DNA of 64,000 nt from DATAOG01 sp963757395 (GCA_963757395.1 CAVWRK010000006.1:115914-179913); one strand, 5' to 3'; numbered from the stretch's first letter, positions 52,218 through 61,265 are shown. Made by a program: numbers and translations. The notes: generated by a model not told the origin, from the letters alone.

Positions 52218-52514
52218 CTATGCCGCCCGCAGCGCCTTTTGCACCGCGTCCGGGGCGCGCTCGATCACCAGCAGATAGGCGCGGGTCGGGCCCTCGGGCT
52301 GGCGCTTGCCCTGTTCCCAATGGCGGAGCGTATTGACGCTGAAGCCGAAGCAGGCGGCGAACTCCTCCTGGGTCATGCCGAGCCCGGTCCGGATCGCCCG
52401 CACGTCGACCCGCTCGGGCACGTGCACCCGGTAGCGGCTCGCATCCGCTTCGCCCCGGGCGTAGGCGCCCGCCTCCTCCAGCCCGCGCCGGATGCTCTCG
52501 GCGACCTCGCTCAT
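52218..52514 (-). CDS. XRE/HTH antitoxin of a RelE-type module
   Basis: The 98-residue protein has a Cro/C1-type helix-turn-helix (IRTGLGMTQEEFAACFGFSV, then NTLRHWEQGKRQPEGPTRAY), as in NadS/HigA2 antitoxins. ATG 52514 overlaps the upstream toxin stop by four bases. In this arrangement the toxin comes first, as in HigBA-type modules. It binds and represses the shared promoter (family knowledge). Confidence 0.9.
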   Translation of the reverse strand: MSEVAESIRRGLEEAGAYARGEADASRYRVHVPERVDVRAIRTGLGMTQEEFAACFGFSVNTLRHWEQGKRQPEGPTRAYLLVIERAPDAVQKALRAA

Positions 52515-52885
52515 CGGCTGTCTCTCCTCATTTTCCGCCCATAGCTCTCGACCAGAAGCCTGGCCAGCCGTCGGAAGCCATTGCGATCCGCCTGGCTCAG
52601 ATCTGCCCGCGTGTTCTTCGCGTATGCGGTCAGCGCAAACAGCGGGACGTCCGCGCTGTGAAAGAAGTAGATCACGCGCGCACCGCCGCGTTTGCCACGG
52701 CCGGCAAGCGCCCAGCGGAGCCTGCGCACACCACCCGTGCCGGGCACCAGATCGCCGCTGCCCGGGTGCCAGGCCAGGTAGTCGACCAGCGCGGTCCGCT
52801 CTTCTTCGCTCATGATCCGACTCGTCGCCGTCAGGAACTCGGGCGTCTCGACGACGTTGACCGGCAGCGAGTCCGACATCGACAC
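52511..52885 (-). CDS. RelE/HigB-type toxin
   Basis: The 124-residue protein (or 122 from the second ATG) has RelE-fold sequence: FLTATSRIMSEEERTALVDY, then GDLVPGTGGVRRLRWAL, GGARVIYFFHSADVPLFALT and AYAKNTRADLSQADR. These are the marks of the phage-derived Gp49-like/HigB mRNA-interferase group. It is immediately followed by its HTH antitoxin. The palindrome CACTAGTG (52889-52896) just upstream may be the operator. Confidence 0.9.
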   Translation of the reverse strand: MSMSDSLPVNVVETPEFLTATSRIMSEEERTALVDYLAWHPGSGDLVPGTGGVRRLRWALAGRGKRGGARVIYFFHSADVPLFALTAYAKNTRADLSQADRNGFRRLARLLVESYGRKMRRDSR

Positions 52886-53020
52886 TCACACTAGTGCATT
52901 GGATCAGATCGGGCAAGGAAACAGTGACCTTGCTAGAGAGCCTTTGGTTGTATCGCGAGTGAGCCTGGAGAAGCTGTGGGCGGACTTGCCAGGCGGGGAG
53001 GGGGGTCGCATAGTTGGGGC

Positions 53021-53980
53021 ATGGCGGCCGTCACCGAGCTTCCGAGGATTTTCAGCCAGCGGCATCTGCTGGGCATCGAAGGGCTGGCGCCCTGGGAGAT
53101 CCAGCATCTGCTCGATCGGGCCGACGCCTATGTTGCCCACGGGCGGCAGGCGGACAAGAAGCTCAGCCTGATGCGCGGGCTGACCCAGATCAACCTGTTC
53201 TTCGAGAGCTCGACCCGGACCCGGACCTCGTTCGAGCTCGCCGGCAAGCGGCTCGGCGCCGATGTCGTCAACATGTCGGTCGCCAACTCGTCGATCAAGA
53301 AAGGGGAAACCCTGATCGACACCGCGATGACGTTGAACGCGATGCATCCGGACGTGCTGGTCGCGCGCCACCCGGACAGTGGGGCGGTCGCGCTGCTCGC
53401 GCGCCACGTCAACTGCGCCGTGATCAACGCCGGCGACGGCAGCCACGAGCACCCGACCCAGGCGCTGCTCGATGCGCTGACGATCCGGCGGCGAAAGGGC
53501 CGGATCGAGGGCCTCGTGGTCGCGATCTGCGGCGATATTCTCCACTCTCGGGTCGCGCGCTCGAACCTCTTGCTGCTGACCGCGATGGGCGCGAGGGTGC
53601 GGCTGGTCGCGCCCAAGACGCTGCTGCCCTCGGCGGCTGAGCGCTACGGCGTCGAGGTCTTCCACGACATGGGCCGCGGCCTGGATGGCGCCGACATCGT
53701 GATGATGCTCAGGCTCCAGACCGAGCGCATGCAGGGCAGTTTCGTGCCCTCGGTGCGCGAGTATTTTCACCTGTTCGGCCTGACTTACGAGAAGCTGAAG
53801 AGTGCGCGCGCGGATGCCCTGATCATGCATCCGGGGCCGATGAACCGCGGCGTCGAGATCGACGGCACGGTCGCCGACGACATCAACCGTAGCGCGATCC
53901 TGGACCAGGTCGAGCTCGGGGTCGCGGTCCGCATGGCCTGCCTCGAGGTGCTGACCCGGGAGCTGCGCGCGGCGGCATGA
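53021..53980 (+). CDS. pyrB: Aspartate carbamoyltransferase catalytic subunit
   Basis: The first committed step of pyrimidine synthesis. The 319-residue enzyme shows FFESSTRTRTSFELAGKRLG (carbamoyl-phosphate site), SIKKGETLIDTAMTL, INAGDGSHEHPTQALLDA and IMHPGPMNRGVEI. ATG 53021 follows a GGGGAGGGGG stretch. Its stop overlaps the pyrC' start (ATGA), typical of the pyrBC' arrangement in which the two proteins form a complex. Confidence 0.96.
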   Translation: MAAVTELPRIFSQRHLLGIEGLAPWEIQHLLDRADAYVAHGRQADKKLSLMRGLTQINLFFESSTRTRTSFELAGKRLGADVVNMSVANSSIKKGETLIDTAMTLNAMHPDVLVARHPDSGAVALLARHVNCAVINAGDGSHEHPTQALLDALTIRRRKGRIEGLVVAICGDILHSRVARSNLLLLTAMGARVRLVAPKTLLPSAAERYGVEVFHDMGRGLDGADIVMMLRLQTERMQGSFVPSVREYFHLFGLTYEKLKSARADALIMHPGPMNRGVEIDGTVADDINRSAILDQVELGVAVRMACLEVLTRELRAAA

Positions 53981-55272
53981 CCAGACGGACCGCGATCACG
54001 GGCGCCCGGCTGCTCGACCCGGCGAGCGGGCTGGACGCGCCGGGCGGCCTCCTGGTCGAGGGCGAGCGGATTGCCGACCTCGGCCCGCGCCTGTTCGCGG
54101 CCGGGATTCCCGAAGACGCCTCGGTGATCGAGGCCCGCGGCGCCTGTCTCGCGCCCGGGCTTGTCGACATGCGGGTTCAGCTCGGCGAGCCCGGGGCCGA
54201 GCACAAGGAGACGTTTGCGAGCGGCACCGCGGCGGCGGCCGCCGGCGGTGTCACCAGCTTTGCCTGCCTGCCGAACACCGATCCGGTGATCGACGACCCG
54301 GCGATGGTCGAGTTCGTGGCCCGGCGCGCCCGCCGGCTGAAGCGGGTCAAGGTTTATCCGTATGGCGCGATCACCAAGGGCTGCGCCGGGCTGCAGCTGG
54401 CCGAGATGGGCCTGTTGATGGAGGCGGGCGCGGTCGGCTTCACCGATGGCCATCGGGCGCTCGCCGACAGCCTCGTGATGCGCCGCGCTCTCGACTACCT
54501 GAGCGTGCTCGGCGGCCGTCTGATCCAGCATCCCGAGGACCCGGCGCTCGCGCGCGGCGGGGTGATGAACGAGGGCGAGATCGCGACCCGGCTCGGGCTC
54601 GCCGGCATCCCGGCGGTCGCCGAGGTCATGATGGTCGAGCGCGATCTGCGCCTGGTCGAGCTGACCGGCGGCCACTACCACGTCGCGCACATCTCGACCG
54701 CGGCCGCGATCGAGGCGGTCCGCCAGGCCAAGGCCCGCGGCCTGCCGGTGACCGCCGAGGCGGCGCCGGTCCATTTCGCCCTGAACGAGCTCGAGGTCGA
54801 GGGCTATCGGACGTTTGCCAAGGTCTCGCCGCCGTTGCGCTCGGAGGACGACCGCCGCGCCGTGGTCGCGGGCCTCGCGGATGGCACGATCGACGTGATC
54901 GCGAGCGATCACTGCCCGCAGGACCAGGACAGCAAGCGGCTGCCGTTCGCCCAGGCGGAATTCGGCGGCCTCGGCCTCGAAACGTTGCTGCCGGTTTCTC
55001 TCCAGCTGGTCCAAGCCGGTTCCCTCGCCCTGCTCGAGCTGCTGGCGAAACTCACGTACCGCCCCGCCGAGCTCCTCGGCATCGAGGCGGGCCAACTCCG
55101 AAAAGGCGCGCCCGCCGACCTCGTGCTGTTCGCCCCCGAAGCCCCCGCCCGCATCCGCGAGGAGGACCTGCACAGCCTCTCCAAGAACACCCCCTTCGAA
55201 GGCCGCCTGGTCCAGGGCAAGGTCGTGCGCACCCTGGTCGACGGCCGCACCATCTACCAGGCCGGCGAGTGA
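53977..55272 (+). CDS. pyrC: Dihydroorotase-like protein (probable non-catalytic pyrC')
   Basis: A 431-residue amidohydrolase-fold protein of dihydroorotase type. The first zinc motif, normally DxHxH, reads LVDMRVQLGEPGAEHKET, so both histidines are replaced (R and Q). Other parts remain (SFACLPNTDPVID, YHVAHISTAAAIEA, IASDHCPQDQDSK). In pseudomonads such a pyrC' protein is inactive and needed for aspartate carbamoyltransferase assembly. By analogy an active pyrC is expected elsewhere. It is coupled to pyrB by a four-base overlap. Confidence 0.9.
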   Translation: MTRRTAITGARLLDPASGLDAPGGLLVEGERIADLGPRLFAAGIPEDASVIEARGACLAPGLVDMRVQLGEPGAEHKETFASGTAAAAAGGVTSFACLPNTDPVIDDPAMVEFVARRARRLKRVKVYPYGAITKGCAGLQLAEMGLLMEAGAVGFTDGHRALADSLVMRRALDYLSVLGGRLIQHPEDPALARGGVMNEGEIATRLGLAGIPAVAEVMMVERDLRLVELTGGHYHVAHISTAAAIEAVRQAKARGLPVTAEAAPVHFALNELEVEGYRTFAKVSPPLRSEDDRRAVVAGLADGTIDVIASDHCPQDQDSKRLPFAQAEFGGLGLETLLPVSLQLVQAGSLALLELLAKLTYRPAELLGIEAGQLRKGAPADLVLFAPEAPARIREEDLHSLSKNTPFEGRLVQGKVVRTLVDGRTIYQAGE

Positions 55273-55319
55273 GGACGGGCCGCCCCCGGCGAGATCGCCG
55301 CCGCCATTCGGTATGACGT

Positions 55320-55348
55320 TTGCCTGCGGCGCTTGCCGGCGCTATATA
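55320..55348 (+). promoter_or_regulatory. Candidate sigma-70 promoter downstream of pyrC'
   Basis: TTGCCT (55320-55325), a 17-base spacer and TATATA (55343-55348). It points rightwards, yet no sense gene follows; it faces the 3' end of the Cys-rich secreted gene. It may have served a gene displaced when the accessory region arrived. Confidence 0.4.
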
Positions 55349-55379
55349 CGGCGGCACGTGCGCGTGAGGCCGCAGCGGA

Positions 55380-55914
55380 TCAGCGCGGCGCGCGTGCTGG
55401 CGGCGCGCCAGGCCGCGGAGCCTCGTCCTGTGCTGCCGTCGATGCTGCCCCCAGACTAGCCGCTGGAGCCGGAGTCGTCTTCACGAGGGTGAAAGCATTC
55501 GTGTAGGATAGTACAAAATTTCCGCTTCCCGGGACGTCTTCATAGCAACAGCAAAAGGCGTTTCCGGAGACGATCTGTTTATTGCGCGCGATCTGCCCCG
55601 TGATTGTTGAACCACAGAGGTCAGACGACTTAGAACTCGATGCTGCAATCTGGGTTTGTTTTGAACGTGGTGTTCCCCCACGGTACATCGGGCGTCCCAC
55701 CTGGGCAGCTTGCATTCCTGGCAACGCCCGCCGCCGTAATCCGAAATGTGCAGTCACCAAGGTAGCTAAAGACTGGCGATAAATCGTTATTGACGACCAC
55801 GTCGCTGCCGAGATAGTGCCAAATTCCTGCTAAATTGGCCTGTTTGCACGCCGCAGAGGCATCCGTGACCGATACGGCCAGGGCGAGCAAGCTGGTCAAG
55901 ATTATGGTGCGCAT
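55380..55914 (-). pseudogene. Secreted Cys-rich protein, frameshifted
   Basis: ATG 55914 begins a signal peptide (MRTIILTSLLALAVSVTDAS), then KQANLAGIWHYLGSDVVVNN, DCTFRITAAGVARNASCPGG and NPDCSIEF, where a stop occurs. One base over, the chain continues KSSDLCGSTITGQIARNKQI, then SGNAFCCCYEDVPGSG and LSYTNAFTLVKTTP. One extra T at about 55626 explains this. The reconstructed protein is about 170 residues with many cysteines. The DNA is clearly lower in GC than the flanks, suggesting acquisition. No family is recognised. Confidence 0.6.
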
Positions 55915-56291
55915 TTTCCGAGCCCCCACTTTATCTTAGCGCCAGGCCGTATGTGACCCAAGCCGCCAATCTGTCGATTTTTGCACAATCGGGATGTGGG
56001 ATCAAGCCCGCAGGTGTGCCAGCGCCAGCTCCTCGCCCAACCCCTACGCGCATCGCCTCGCGCGCGTGAGCGCTCGGCCGGCCCCGGCCCGGCCCGGCCC
56101 GGTGTACGTACGCCCCGCGGGCCCGCCGGCGGCCCAAGGGGGGCACTGTTCCCCCACGCCCGATGCGGGCGGATCATCAGGCGGCCATCCATCGGCGGCA
56201 GGCGGCAAAGGCCGCCAAGGGCGAGGCGGAGCGGGGGCCGGAGCCCCGGCAGGCTGGCTTCATCGCCTCCCGCATCACCAATCACCAGGGA

Positions 56292-56819
56292 TCAGGCGCC
56301 GGGGCGGGCAGGGATCAGAGCCAGGGCCTGCCGGGAAAGGGTCACCCGATGCCTGGCGCCTCTTTCGCCCTGACCGCCAGCACACCGTCCGTGATGTCCG
56401 ACCGCCGCGCGCCGGCAAGCTCGCCCCGCCGAAGGCCCGTGAGCAGCAGGCGCACGAAGGCGTCGGCCGCGGCCCAGACCCGGATCAGGTCGGCCTCGGT
56501 CAGCACGGGGTTCCTGGTGCGCTCTCGGACCCGCTTCCGGAGGCCGGCGGCCGGCGCCGCCAACAGCTCGCGCTCGACCAGGCGGGTGAACATTGCCTTG
56601 GTGTACTGGAGCAGCCGGTTGGCCGCCACCGGCGAGCCCCTGCCTTCGACCTCGTCGAGCACCAGGGCGAGGTCGCGGCGGGTGATCGAGGCGAGGGGAC
56701 CGGGGCCGAGCACGCGCACCAGGTCGCGCTGGAGCATTCCGGCGAATGTGGGGGCCGGCGGCGAGATGGGCGAGGCGGGTGGCGCGGTATTCGGCGAACG
56801 CGTCTTGAAGGCTGGCCAC
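56292..56819 (-). pseudogene. Tyrosine-recombinase (P4-type integrase) remnant
   Basis: From GTG 56819 it reads MASLQDAFAEYRATRLAHLA, then one frame over PTFAGMLQRDLVRVLGPGPL, TRRDLALVLDEVEGRG and NRLLQYTKAMFTRLVERELL. The start of the catalytic domain follows, with the first active-site arginine (TGLRRGELAGARRSDI), and another frame change to RHRVTLSRQALALIPARPG before the stop. The HxxR and tyrosine are absent, so it is dead. It sits 35 bases from tRNA-Arg, the usual place for such an integrase. Confidence 0.85.
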
Positions 56820-56854
56820 GGCTCTGCTACCTCATGCAAACGGCACGCCAAGTT

Positions 56855-56931
56855 GCGCGCGTAGCTCAGCCGGATAGAGCGCTTGCCTCCGGAGCAAGAG
56901 GTCGTGGGTTCGAATCCCGCCGTGCGCACCA
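56855..56931 (+). tRNA. tRNA-Arg (anticodon CCG)
   Basis: The 77-base tRNA has its CCA encoded. Acceptor GCGCGCG pairs with CGTGCGC (one G-U). The D-stem is GCTC/GAGC, the anticodon stem CTTGC/GCAAG with loop CTCCGGA, and the T arm GTGGG TTCGAAT CCCGC. The anticodon in the loop is CCG, reading CGG codons. It is a likely attachment site for the neighbouring accessory DNA. Confidence 0.97.
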
Positions 56932-57216
56932 CTTTCGAGAGGCCGGCGATTCCAGGGCACAGGAGGGGTCAAAACCGGGTCGACGAAGCCACCAAGAGGT
57001 GCTTGGCCGGGTCGGGTCGCACGCGAGGGAAGCCCTTTTCGGAGTGACAAAATAGCAAAATTGGAATAGGGTGTGCCCGTTCGTTGGCTGTTTCGGCACT
57101 ATGTGGGACGCGAATGGCGTGAGCGATGTTCGGGCCACCTACGAGGGTGGCAGCAAGCAGCTAAAGGCAGTGTTCGTGTCTCGCTTGGGGATCTTGGCAA
57201 ACCTCCCGGAGAACGA

Positions 57217-57772
57217 ATGGCGCAACCGTACTACAAGCCGAATGGCCGGTGCACGGCCTCGGGGAAATTCGCATCCAAGCGACAACGTCCAAGGGGCCCT
57301 CGGGTTCCGCTCGGGCAAGGGGGCGTCACGATACTTTTCAGGGTCACGAGACCAATGGGAGTTTGTGCCACGTCGGCTTGAAGACGGCGCAAAAACGAGG
57401 TTATCGTTTAGCGGCCACCGACGGGCCAGGGGCGATGATCGACGAGTCGGCTACGACCGACAGCGAAGACGTGCTGTACGTCGCCTCGGGGCGGCCAACC
57501 CAGACGGCTCATGGGTTTGCGAGGAGGGGCGCGACGGAATCCTTTGGGGATTTGGCCTTGAAAATGACCAGCCAGAGCGTCGTGCGCGGCTGGAGGACGG
57601 TGATTATGGCAAGCTCAGCCTAAAGACCCTTTTGGAGGTCGCGGCGGCATTTGACCTGCCTTTGCTCGTGGACATGCCCGAATGGGAGGATTGGTTTGAG
57701 CAGATGTCCCGCGTATCGAAAACGGAGCTTGCTCGAAGGAGATTTGAGTCGAGGCCTTGGCCGGGCAAGTAA
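57217..57772 (+). pseudogene. Decayed XRE-type HTH regulator
   Basis: Two frames must be combined. One gives FGDLALKMTSQSVV, like the recognition helix of an XRE protein. One base over comes RLEDGDYGKLSLKTLLEVAA, then AFDLPLLVDMPEWEDWFEQM, the typical end of small XRE proteins associated with toxin-antitoxin or phage genes. A possible beginning at ATG 57217 (MAQPYYKPNGRCTASGKF) is in yet another frame. It is probably not functional as read. Confidence 0.5.
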
Positions 57773-57794
57773 CGAGGCTCCGGCCGACGGCTAC

Positions 57795-57950
57795 CGGCGG
57801 TGGGACCGCTACGGTCTGCTGCATATTCAACCAGCGATCTACGAGCTCCCAAGCCACCGGCCAGCGGCGGTAAGGCCGCTACGGTCAGCACCATACTCAA
57901 CCGCCGATCTACGAGCTCCAAGCCAACGACCAGCGGTGTAAAGCCGCCGT
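57795..57950. repeat. 70-bp tandem repeat, about 2.2 copies
   Basis: CGGCGGTGGGACCGCTACGG (57795) and CGGCGGTAAGGCCGCTACGG (57865) begin 70-base units that share TCAACC, GATCTACGAGCTCC, AAGCCA and a final CCAG/CAG. A third partial copy starts near 57934. Copies have diverged by roughly 20 percent. The repeat lies between the XRE relic and the DUF6941 relic. Confidence 0.8.
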
Positions 57951-57979
57951 CCCCGTCACCTCTTCCGCCGCAAGCGCAT

Positions 57980-58406
57980 ACTTTCGATGGCCCGCCCTAC
58001 GGCTACACCCTCTTTTGCGACGACCGCGTCGAGAGGAGGGCGGAAAAATAACGCTCGTCGGTTTGTACGCGGCGGAGATGATCATACCCGGGGCGTTCCC
58101 GGCACCCCTCGCAGACTGGCGTTGGTCGTGACCTTCACCGAGCGCCCAGGTGAAAGCGATGAACCCATCGAGCTTGTGATTTATTTCCCCGGAGACCCAG
58201 ACGACGCGCCAACCCAGCGGTTCCCTATGAAACCTGATATATTGGATGGGAATTTAAGAGGGCAGAAACCCGAGCCAGATGTTGAGGACCCTATCCTGAG
58301 TCTGAGACTGGATGTGGTGCTTTCCCGGCCCTCCGATAGAGCAGGAGGGGCGCATGAAAGTTCGGATCATTCGAGGCAAAACCGAGATGAGGGTGGGGGC
58401 TATTAG
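57980..58406 (+). pseudogene. DUF6941-like protein, several frameshifts
   Basis: The pieces in order are PYGYTLFCDDRVERRAEK, then after one missing A in an A5 run at about 58048 ITLVGLYAAEMIIPGAFPAP. One frame over come LALVVTFTERPGESDEPIEL and VIYFPGDPDDAPTQRF, with a further break before VRIIRGKTEMRVGAISV. This order (xxFCDDxRxExxxKxTLVGxY, then an immunoglobulin-like sandwich) resembles DUF6941. At least two breaks make it non-functional as read. Confidence 0.6.
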
Positions 58407-58697
58407 CGTCAGAGCGCGCCTCCAGCCACCGAGCAGGGAGTTAGAACACCAGCCATGGTCTGTCTCAACTTCCGGCGGCAGCCAAAGGGGGCAGCGGCCG
58501 CAGCGAATTCCGATCCCGGAAGATCAGCCCTGCGCGTGCCGCCACTCCCACGGTGGGACGAACTTCACCCCCCACAAGCCCGCCCCCCGGCCTTGGCCGC
58601 CGCTTGCTCGTCGGCGTAGGCGCCGCCGCTTTGTCGATGCGCACACAGCGACCATCCATCTACGCCTTTTTAATTATCTCTCCAGGTTCATATAGTC

Positions 58698-58718
58698 CAT
58701 TCGTTCGTCAACGAAATG
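58698..58718. promoter_or_regulatory. AT-rich region with inverted repeat
   Basis: CATTCGTT (58698-58705) and AACGAAATG (58710-58718) form an imperfect inverted repeat with one bulged A. It lies in the AT-rich block 58660-58760, about 70 bases upstream of the small membrane protein. It may be an operator or promoter. Confidence 0.35.
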
Positions 58719-58790
58719 AATAATTGAATTCCTAGTAGAATCGATAGTCAATGACAGGGACGATCCGCGAACAAATCCGCGAGCACAGCG

Positions 58791-58964
58791 ATGTTGTACT
58801 TTCGGTTGTCCTATCTCGCGTTAAGTCTGCTGGTCTCAGGACTCGTCAGCATCTTTCTTCGTGGCGCTGCACGGGATTTTTACGCAGATCCTGGGTTAAT
58901 TCGGGCTGCCGCTCGCACCAGGAGAGGGCTCGGCACATGGCTCGGGGGGCTGCCGCTCGCGTGA
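58791..58964 (+). CDS. Small membrane protein (57 aa)
   Basis: A short frame from ATG 58791 reads MLYFRLSYLALSLLVSGLVS, one clear TM helix, then IFLRGAARDFYADPGLIRAA and TRRGLGTWLGGLPLA before TGA. It is preceded by an AT-rich, promoter-like block, which is rare in this GC-rich DNA. No ribosome-binding site of strength is seen. Function unknown; a phage- or island-type small membrane protein is plausible. Confidence 0.45.
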   Translation: MLYFRLSYLALSLLVSGLVSIFLRGAARDFYADPGLIRAAARTRRGLGTWLGGLPLA

Positions 58965-59078
58965 GCACTGGTCGCCGAGGGGTCGGACCAGCGCCGGTAG
59001 CCGGGGAGCGCCCATGACCGAGATCCTCCGCTCTGGAAGCCGCAGGGGACGGGACGACAGGTTCCGGGGGATGTAGAT

Positions 59079-59459
59079 TCACCCCGCGCTGGCGCCGAGC
59101 GCCTTGACGAAGCGCATCACCGCCTGCCGGTGCCGGGGCGTCAGCTGCATCATATGCCGCGCCAACTCCAGCTGGTCGCGTCGGACCCCCTCTACCGGTT
59201 TCGCGACCGGCGCGGGATCGGTGAGCAGCTCGGCGGGCACGAGCCCAAGCACTCGGCAGAGATCACAAAGCCTCACCACGCTGATCCGGTTCGCGCCGAT
59301 CTCATACTTGCGCACTTGCTGATAGCTGATGCCGAGCCGCCCGGCCATCTGCTGCTGCGTGATCCCAAGCGCGATCCACCACGCTCGAATGCGCTCGCCG
59401 AGCGCCCGGTCAATGTCCGTTGCACATCTGGGTGAGCGGCGCGAATTCGTCCGAGCCAT
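59079..59459 (-). CDS. XRE-family transcriptional regulator
   Basis: The 126-residue protein has a Cro/C1 helix-turn-helix (LGERIRAWWIALGITQQQMA, then GRLGISYQQVRKYEIGANRI). SVVRLCDLCRVLGLVPAELL and a helical tail (HRQAVMRFVKALGASAG) follow. This is the alphaproteobacterial type with YQQVxKYExGxNRIS. ATG 59459 is preferred; a longer frame to 59540 adds an unrelated leader. It probably regulates genes of the accessory region. Confidence 0.85.
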   Translation of the reverse strand: MARTNSRRSPRCATDIDRALGERIRAWWIALGITQQQMAGRLGISYQQVRKYEIGANRISVVRLCDLCRVLGLVPAELLTDPAPVAKPVEGVRRDQLELARHMMQLTPRHRQAVMRFVKALGASAG

Positions 59460-59657
59460 CGTTCGGCGCCTCGATGCGGCTGCTATGAATCCCACGACCG
59501 GCCAAACCCAAGGCTTGCACTTGGACGTAGGGCTAGTCAATCCGAGGGTCTAGGCCCCTTGAGCGGCCGGGGGCGCTACGGGCCAGCGGCGACGGCGGCC
59601 CCGCCAGGCGAGCAATTTACCTCCAGTCGCGCGCGGGCGAGAGCGCATCCCGCCAAG

Positions 59658-59996
59658 TCATATGCCCGCCGCCGCCAAGGCGCGCAAAATATGGAGCGCG
59701 ACCAGCGCGCCACCGAGTCCGACCAGGATGATCGCGATCGGGTCAAGCAGCACCCGCCACCAGCTCACACCCGCCCCTAGCGGCTCCTGGCTGCCTGCTC
59801 GCTGTTTGGCTGAAATTGGCCGGTCAACGTGTGCAGCGAGACGCCGCTCGCCTCCCGTCGCTCTGGTTCGACGGATCGCGTCGCCGAGCGCTGCTACCGG
59901 CCAGCACAGCAGCTGCCACACGAGTATCGGGCCCCAAAGCCGCGGTGGGGGGTCCCATTGCTGGCGCCCTAACCTGAAGCGTCGAATCGAAAGCAT
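59658..59996 (-). CDS. Possible small membrane protein (112 aa)
   Basis: Two hydrophobic segments, LWGPILVWQLLCWPVAALG and LLDPIAIILVGLGGALVALH, flank a basic middle. A hydrophobic protein-like pattern supports a gene. There is no recognised family and no strong ribosome-binding site. It lies in the accessory region. Confidence 0.4.
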   Translation of the reverse strand: MLSIRRFRLGRQQWDPPPRLWGPILVWQLLCWPVAALGDAIRRTRATGGERRLAAHVDRPISAKQRAGSQEPLGAGVSWWRVLLDPIAIILVGLGGALVALHILRALAAAGI

Positions 59997-60292
59997 GGAA
60001 CACTTCCAGCGAACAGCAAAAGCACACCCCCTTGCCGCTTCTCATGATTCTCGATAGGGACCCAGCCTGAAATTGTACGAAATGCTTACGCATTTTGCTC
60101 GGGTATCGCTGATCGTGCCGGCGCGCACGCACAGCCTTGATCCCGAGGGGCGGCGGCGCGGCGGCGTTGCTGCTGCCGACGGCTTGCCACGGAACTGGAT
60201 CGCTTCCTCCGGGTTGAGGGATCGGCGGCAGCGAGGCCGCACCGCCTGGAGGCCCCAAGATCGAGCAGTCTGGAGCCGGGGAACAAAGCACG

Positions 60293-60451
60293 ATGATCCG
60301 CCTGCATCTCGCCCTTGCCACGCTGATCCGCGCAGGCCTGGCCATGCGTTGGCTGGCGTCAAGCGGCGATCCGGCGGAGTTTCACCAGCGCGCGGCCGAG
60401 GTCCGCTACGCCCTGACTACGGCCCGCGCCGCGCGAGCAGGGCCGGGGTGA
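60293..60451 (+). CDS. Possible small protein (52 aa)
   Basis: ATG 60293 follows GGAGCCGGGG and encodes MIRLHLALATLIRAGLAMRW, then GDPAEFHQRAAEVRYALTTA before TGA. It has an amphipathic/hydrophobic N-terminus. No family is recognised. The downstream space to 60731 has only weak frames, one of which (minus strand) has a hydrophobic helix like those of phage lysis-type peptides. Confidence 0.35.
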   Translation: MIRLHLALATLIRAGLAMRWLASSGDPAEFHQRAAEVRYALTTARAARAGPG

Positions 60452-60731
60452 AAACAACAAAATGAAACAACAAAATGCGACGCCGCCAGCGGGCTCAGCG
60501 CGGCCACGGAAGCCTGAGCAGCACCTCGGCCAAGCCCTCGAGGACCACCGCACCGCCGAGCAGGAGCGCGGCCTGGACAAGCGGATGCCCGGAGTCACCA
60601 GCGCTCAGGCTGCAGCGGACCAGCGCGACCGCGGCGACGGCGGGCGACCAGCTGGCGCCCGCAGCTCCTCATGGCGCCGTCTCGCTCGCCAATGACGCGC
60701 TGCTTCAGCGCCTCCTGCTCGGCCGCGTTAG

Positions 60732-61085
60732 TTAGGCGCGGCCGCTGTAGTGCCGATAGTCGAGCGCCCAGCCCCGCCGCACGAGCTTGGCGCCGACGTC
60801 GCGGCCGTCGACCCGGCAGACGGCCACGATCCGCCGATAGCGTTCGCGGCCCCGCGCGTCGCAGGTCAGCTTGCGACCGTCGACCAAGCGCCGGAGCGCG
60901 GCCGTCGCGTCGTCGCCGCAGCGTAAGGGCTTTCCCGCCCCGCCGGCAGACCTGCGAGCCCCCTCGACCGCGTCGAACCCCCAACCACAAGCTCCGCCGG
61001 CCGGGTGACAAGCTCGAGGGGGGGTCGCCGCCGACCACGCGGGAGGGAGTGCCCAGCATGCCCCATTCAGCGCCTGGTTGACCTG
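60732..61085 (-). pseudogene. Thermonuclease (SNase-like) family relic
   Basis: The last 75 residues read WGFDAVEGARRSAGGAGKPL, then RCGDDATAALRRLVDGRKLT, RERYRRIVAVCRVDG and LVRRGWALDYRHYSG, the SNase fold with its GRDRYGR-like loop and final tyrosines. Upstream, other frames give RVVGGDP and LELVTRPAELVV, the expected VVDGDTLEL-type beginning, out of frame. At least two frame changes break the gene. Confidence 0.65.
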
Positions 61086-61265
61086 CATCAAAGCGGCGGA
61101 TAATCATCAGGTTAGGCTAAGGCGGCGTTGGTAGACCAGTCATTGGAGGAAGCGACATGTGCTGGCGGCCGAATTGCGCCCCGTCGTGAGCTCGACAGCC
61201 TTCCTGGTCCGCGGGCTTAGGGAGTGGGAAAGGCCGAACAAGCCTCTGATCGTCAGGCCTAGCTG

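Noticed and set aside
56866..57138. Minus-strand frames reading RRDSNPRPLAPEAS and AGFEPTTSCSGG
   Set aside because: These are the well-known false peptides produced by translating a tRNA gene antisense; the tRNA-Arg lies exactly here.
60595..61107. A 170-codon minus-strand frame over the SNase relic
   Set aside because: The SNase motifs are in another frame; this one is a shadow with Arg/Gly-rich sequence.
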